Assembly: GCA_016210055.1 (NCBI GenBank)
Contig: JACQUZ010000123.1
Coordinates: 1 to 54,930 of the forward strand
Source: Deltaproteobacteria bacterium
Lineage (GTDB): Bacteria > Myxococcota_A > Polyangia > Haliangiales > SHYZ01
Direction: 5' to 3'
Length of the DNA: 54,930 bases
Part shown: positions 52,979 to 54,930 of the stretch, in pieces
How the letters are laid out: each line of letters opens with the position of its first letter
Position numbering within the stretch: position 1 is the first letter of the stretch
Notes under the pieces: model-generated
What the model saw: the letters and a program-made list of their open reading frames with translations, nothing else
Database searches by the model: none
Told to the model about the DNA's origin: nothing
Made by a program: the position numbers and the translations under genes

Positions 52979-54520
52979 ATGGAGGTAATGGCCGCCACGG
53001 CCCTCGCGGTCAAGCTACGCTGCTCCTCTTGGGAGCAGCTCGCAAGCATCTACCAGCGTGATCTGAAGCGCGGCGCTTTCTTCCTGAGGACACAGAAACC
53101 ACCATCGATTGGTACGGTAATCAAGCTGAGCCTCTGCCTTCCGTCGGGGAGCGTAATCCACCTGGAGGGACAAGTCTCTCGGCACGTGACCCCCAACATG
53201 TCCCAGACGCAGAGCGAGGGGGTGGAGCTCACTCTCGGCACGCTACCTGCCAGCGTCCTCTGGGTTATCGAATCGGCCCTTCAGGCCGCTGCGAAGGGTT
53301 TAGGAGCGTCGGGGCCTCGCGCGGCGCCTGTGCAGGTCCCAGCCTCGAGCCGCGTGCCTGCAACACCCGCCATGCAGGGGCCCGCCCAAGGACAGCCAGA
53401 AGCCCGAAGCCAGCCAGCGCCGGCGCGGCGAGCTGCCGCACCCGACGAGGAGATCCCCATCTTCGTGGCCACGGAGGAGCCTGAGGCCGCCGCGGCCGAG
53501 GCGGACCTCATCCGAGCGCTTCATGCCGAGCTCGAATCCCTGCGCCGGATGAATCCATTTCAAGTTCTTGCCGTGCGCTATGAGGCGAACGACATCGAGG
53601 TCAAGGAGGCATTCGGCGAGCTGTCGCGGAAATACCATCCCGACCGCTTCGCGCGCTACGAGAGCGAGGACGCTCGCTCGCTCGCCGGTGAGATTTTCAT
53701 CCTGGTGCGGGACGCCTACCGCAAGATCGGCGACGCGGCTGCTCGGGCGACAACCAGGGCCACCCTGCGGGCACGATCCACGTCCACGCGGGGCAACGCG
53801 GCGGCCCTAGTGGCCCAGGCAGCCGCCATGGCGCAAGCAAGGACGTCGCCCGTGCCTTTCGTGCGCGCGGAAACTCCCCCGTCACAGGGAGCGCCCTCCC
53901 TGCAGCCTCCGGTCGCCGCGCCGGCGATCTCCTCCCCGTTCTCGCCCGATGCCGTGCTCTCATTCCGCTCGGGACAGAAGGCACAGCCGGGCACCACGCC
54001 CCCAAGGGGAGTACCCCAGCGTACTGGCGAAGGTGCACGGGCACCCGTATCCACGGCGACTCACGCGGGCACGCACGGAGGCCAGGCGGCTCCCCCCCGA
54101 GAGGCGCAAGGGCCTCAGGCAGGACTTTCCGCGGAGGATCTATTCGGTGACCTCGACCAGATGGAAGGCCCTTCGCCTTCTTCCTCCCAACCGATGGCCA
54201 TGCACGTCGGCGAAGCCAGCGACACGAGCGAGGCCGAGCGACTCCTAGAGGCAGGCAAGTACGACGATGCCATGGCGCTCTTTGACACGATCCTTAGGGC
54301 CCGTCCTTACGAGCGGGCAGCACGGGTCGGCAGGGAGCTCGCACGGGGCTTCAAGATCCTCGCCTCGGAAGACCGCGCGGCGGCCTCGCGCCACTTCGAG
54401 GCGGCACTCGAAATCGACCCCATGAATGAGCGGGCGGCTCGGGAGCTGGCCGCCATTCGCCGTGCAGCCACGGAAAGTCGTCGGGGTCTTCTCGGCAAGC
54501 TCCTGGGAAGGAAGGGGTAG
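52979..54520 (+). CDS. PilZ-like, J-domain and TPR fusion protein
   Basis: This 513-residue soluble protein joins three modules. Residues about 15-95 are PilZ-like (DLKRGAFFLRTQKPPSIGTVIKL, HLEGQVSRHV, EGVELTLG); the RxxxR and DxSxxG cyclic-di-GMP residues are not clearly present. After an Ala/Pro/Gln-rich linker, a J domain (about 192-255) follows: NPFQVLAVRYEANDIEVKEAFGELSRKYHPDRF, with HPD at 220-222. A long disordered Pro/Ala/Gly segment leads to a C-terminal TPR-like region (about 425-500; AERLLEAGKYDDAMALFDTIL, FEAALEIDPMNERA). J domains stimulate Hsp70 ATPase, and a dnaK starts 1 bp after its stop, so it is a strong candidate co-chaperone for that Hsp70. ATG 52979 or ATG 52988 are possible starts, the latter with GGAGG before it. 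Confidence 0.88.
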   Translation: MEVMAATALAVKLRCSSWEQLASIYQRDLKRGAFFLRTQKPPSIGTVIKLSLCLPSGSVIHLEGQVSRHVTPNMSQTQSEGVELTLGTLPASVLWVIESALQAAAKGLGASGPRAAPVQVPASSRVPATPAMQGPAQGQPEARSQPAPARRAAAPDEEIPIFVATEEPEAAAAEADLIRALHAELESLRRMNPFQVLAVRYEANDIEVKEAFGELSRKYHPDRFARYESEDARSLAGEIFILVRDAYRKIGDAAARATTRATLRARSTSTRGNAAALVAQAAAMAQARTSPVPFVRAETPPSQGAPSLQPPVAAPAISSPFSPDAVLSFRSGQKAQPGTTPPRGVPQRTGEGARAPVSTATHAGTHGGQAAPPREAQGPQAGLSAEDLFGDLDQMEGPSPSSSQPMAMHVGEASDTSEAERLLEAGKYDDAMALFDTILRARPYERAARVGRELARGFKILASEDRAAASRHFEAALEIDPMNERAARELAAIRRAATESRRGLLGKLLGRKG

Positions 54521-54521
54521 C

Positions 54522-54930
<409 letters not shown>

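Overview
The window is high-GC bacterial DNA with dense, strand-switching gene packing, frequent ATGA/TGATG overlaps and many GTG or TTG starts. The gene content points to a member of the Myxococcota (formerly Deltaproteobacteria). The pointers are two Ser/Thr protein kinases (one membrane-anchored with PEGA domains), an FHA-type sigma-54 activator, PP2C/SpoIIE phosphatases, several REC/histidine-kinase hybrids, a PilZ-J-domain protein, and lipoproteins with PDAAP-type linkers or MopE-like metal-binding repeats. This placement is inferred from gene families; no 16S gene is present.

Layout. 1-2.3 kb: the 3' part of groL, carrying an in-frame TAG, then a strong hairpin, a sugar epimerase-like gene and an unknown gene. 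2.5-4.2 kb: mutY-folE. 4.2-7.5 kb (minus): a GT4 glycosyltransferase coupled to an amylo-alpha-1,6-glucosidase-like enzyme. 7.6-9.4 kb: a HEAT/TPR protein. 9.4-11.5 kb: a compact run of PolB-like exonuclease, 3-methyladenine glycosylase, VOC protein and [2Fe-2S] ferredoxin. 11.5-17.5 kb: a divergent PEGA kinase / PEGA-TPR protein / lipoprotein group and a sigma-54 FHA regulator. 17.5-26.5 kb: a degenerate site-2-protease homologue, a membrane phosphatase, a lamin-tail lipoprotein, a START-like protein, an M1-HEAT aminopeptidase, an M19 dipeptidase and a second kinase. 26.5-34 kb (minus): four coupled or nearly contiguous signalling genes (REC-EAL, pseudo-REC-PAS-HK, REC, REC-HK), preceded by a DHH phosphoesterase and a MopE-like lipoprotein. 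34-39 kb: cstA, a zinc-ribbon protein, a HemJ-like membrane protein, an orphan DNA methyltransferase, an isocitrate/isopropylmalate dehydrogenase and an RlpA-like protein. 39-42.5 kb: a TRAP transporter (dctPQM). 42.5-47.7 kb: a nucleotidyltransferase, a PP2C phosphatase, hemE-hemG and a P-loop-receiver fusion. 47.7-54.9 kb: a cardiolipin synthase-like enzyme, a double receiver, two paralogous SpoIIE phosphatases, a PilZ-J-TPR protein and the start of a dnaK.

Themes. Signal transduction dominates, and several modules look catalytically dead but structurally kept: a pseudo-S2P, a receiver lacking its Asp, a P-loop lacking its Lys, and a kinase lacking the Gly-rich loop. No tRNA, rRNA, CRISPR array, insertion sequence or phage gene was recognised. 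Most promising for follow-up are the PilZ-J-TPR/DnaK and SpoIIE block at the right end, the divergent PEGA system at 11.5-16 kb, and the 62-bp repeat present at two gene fronts.
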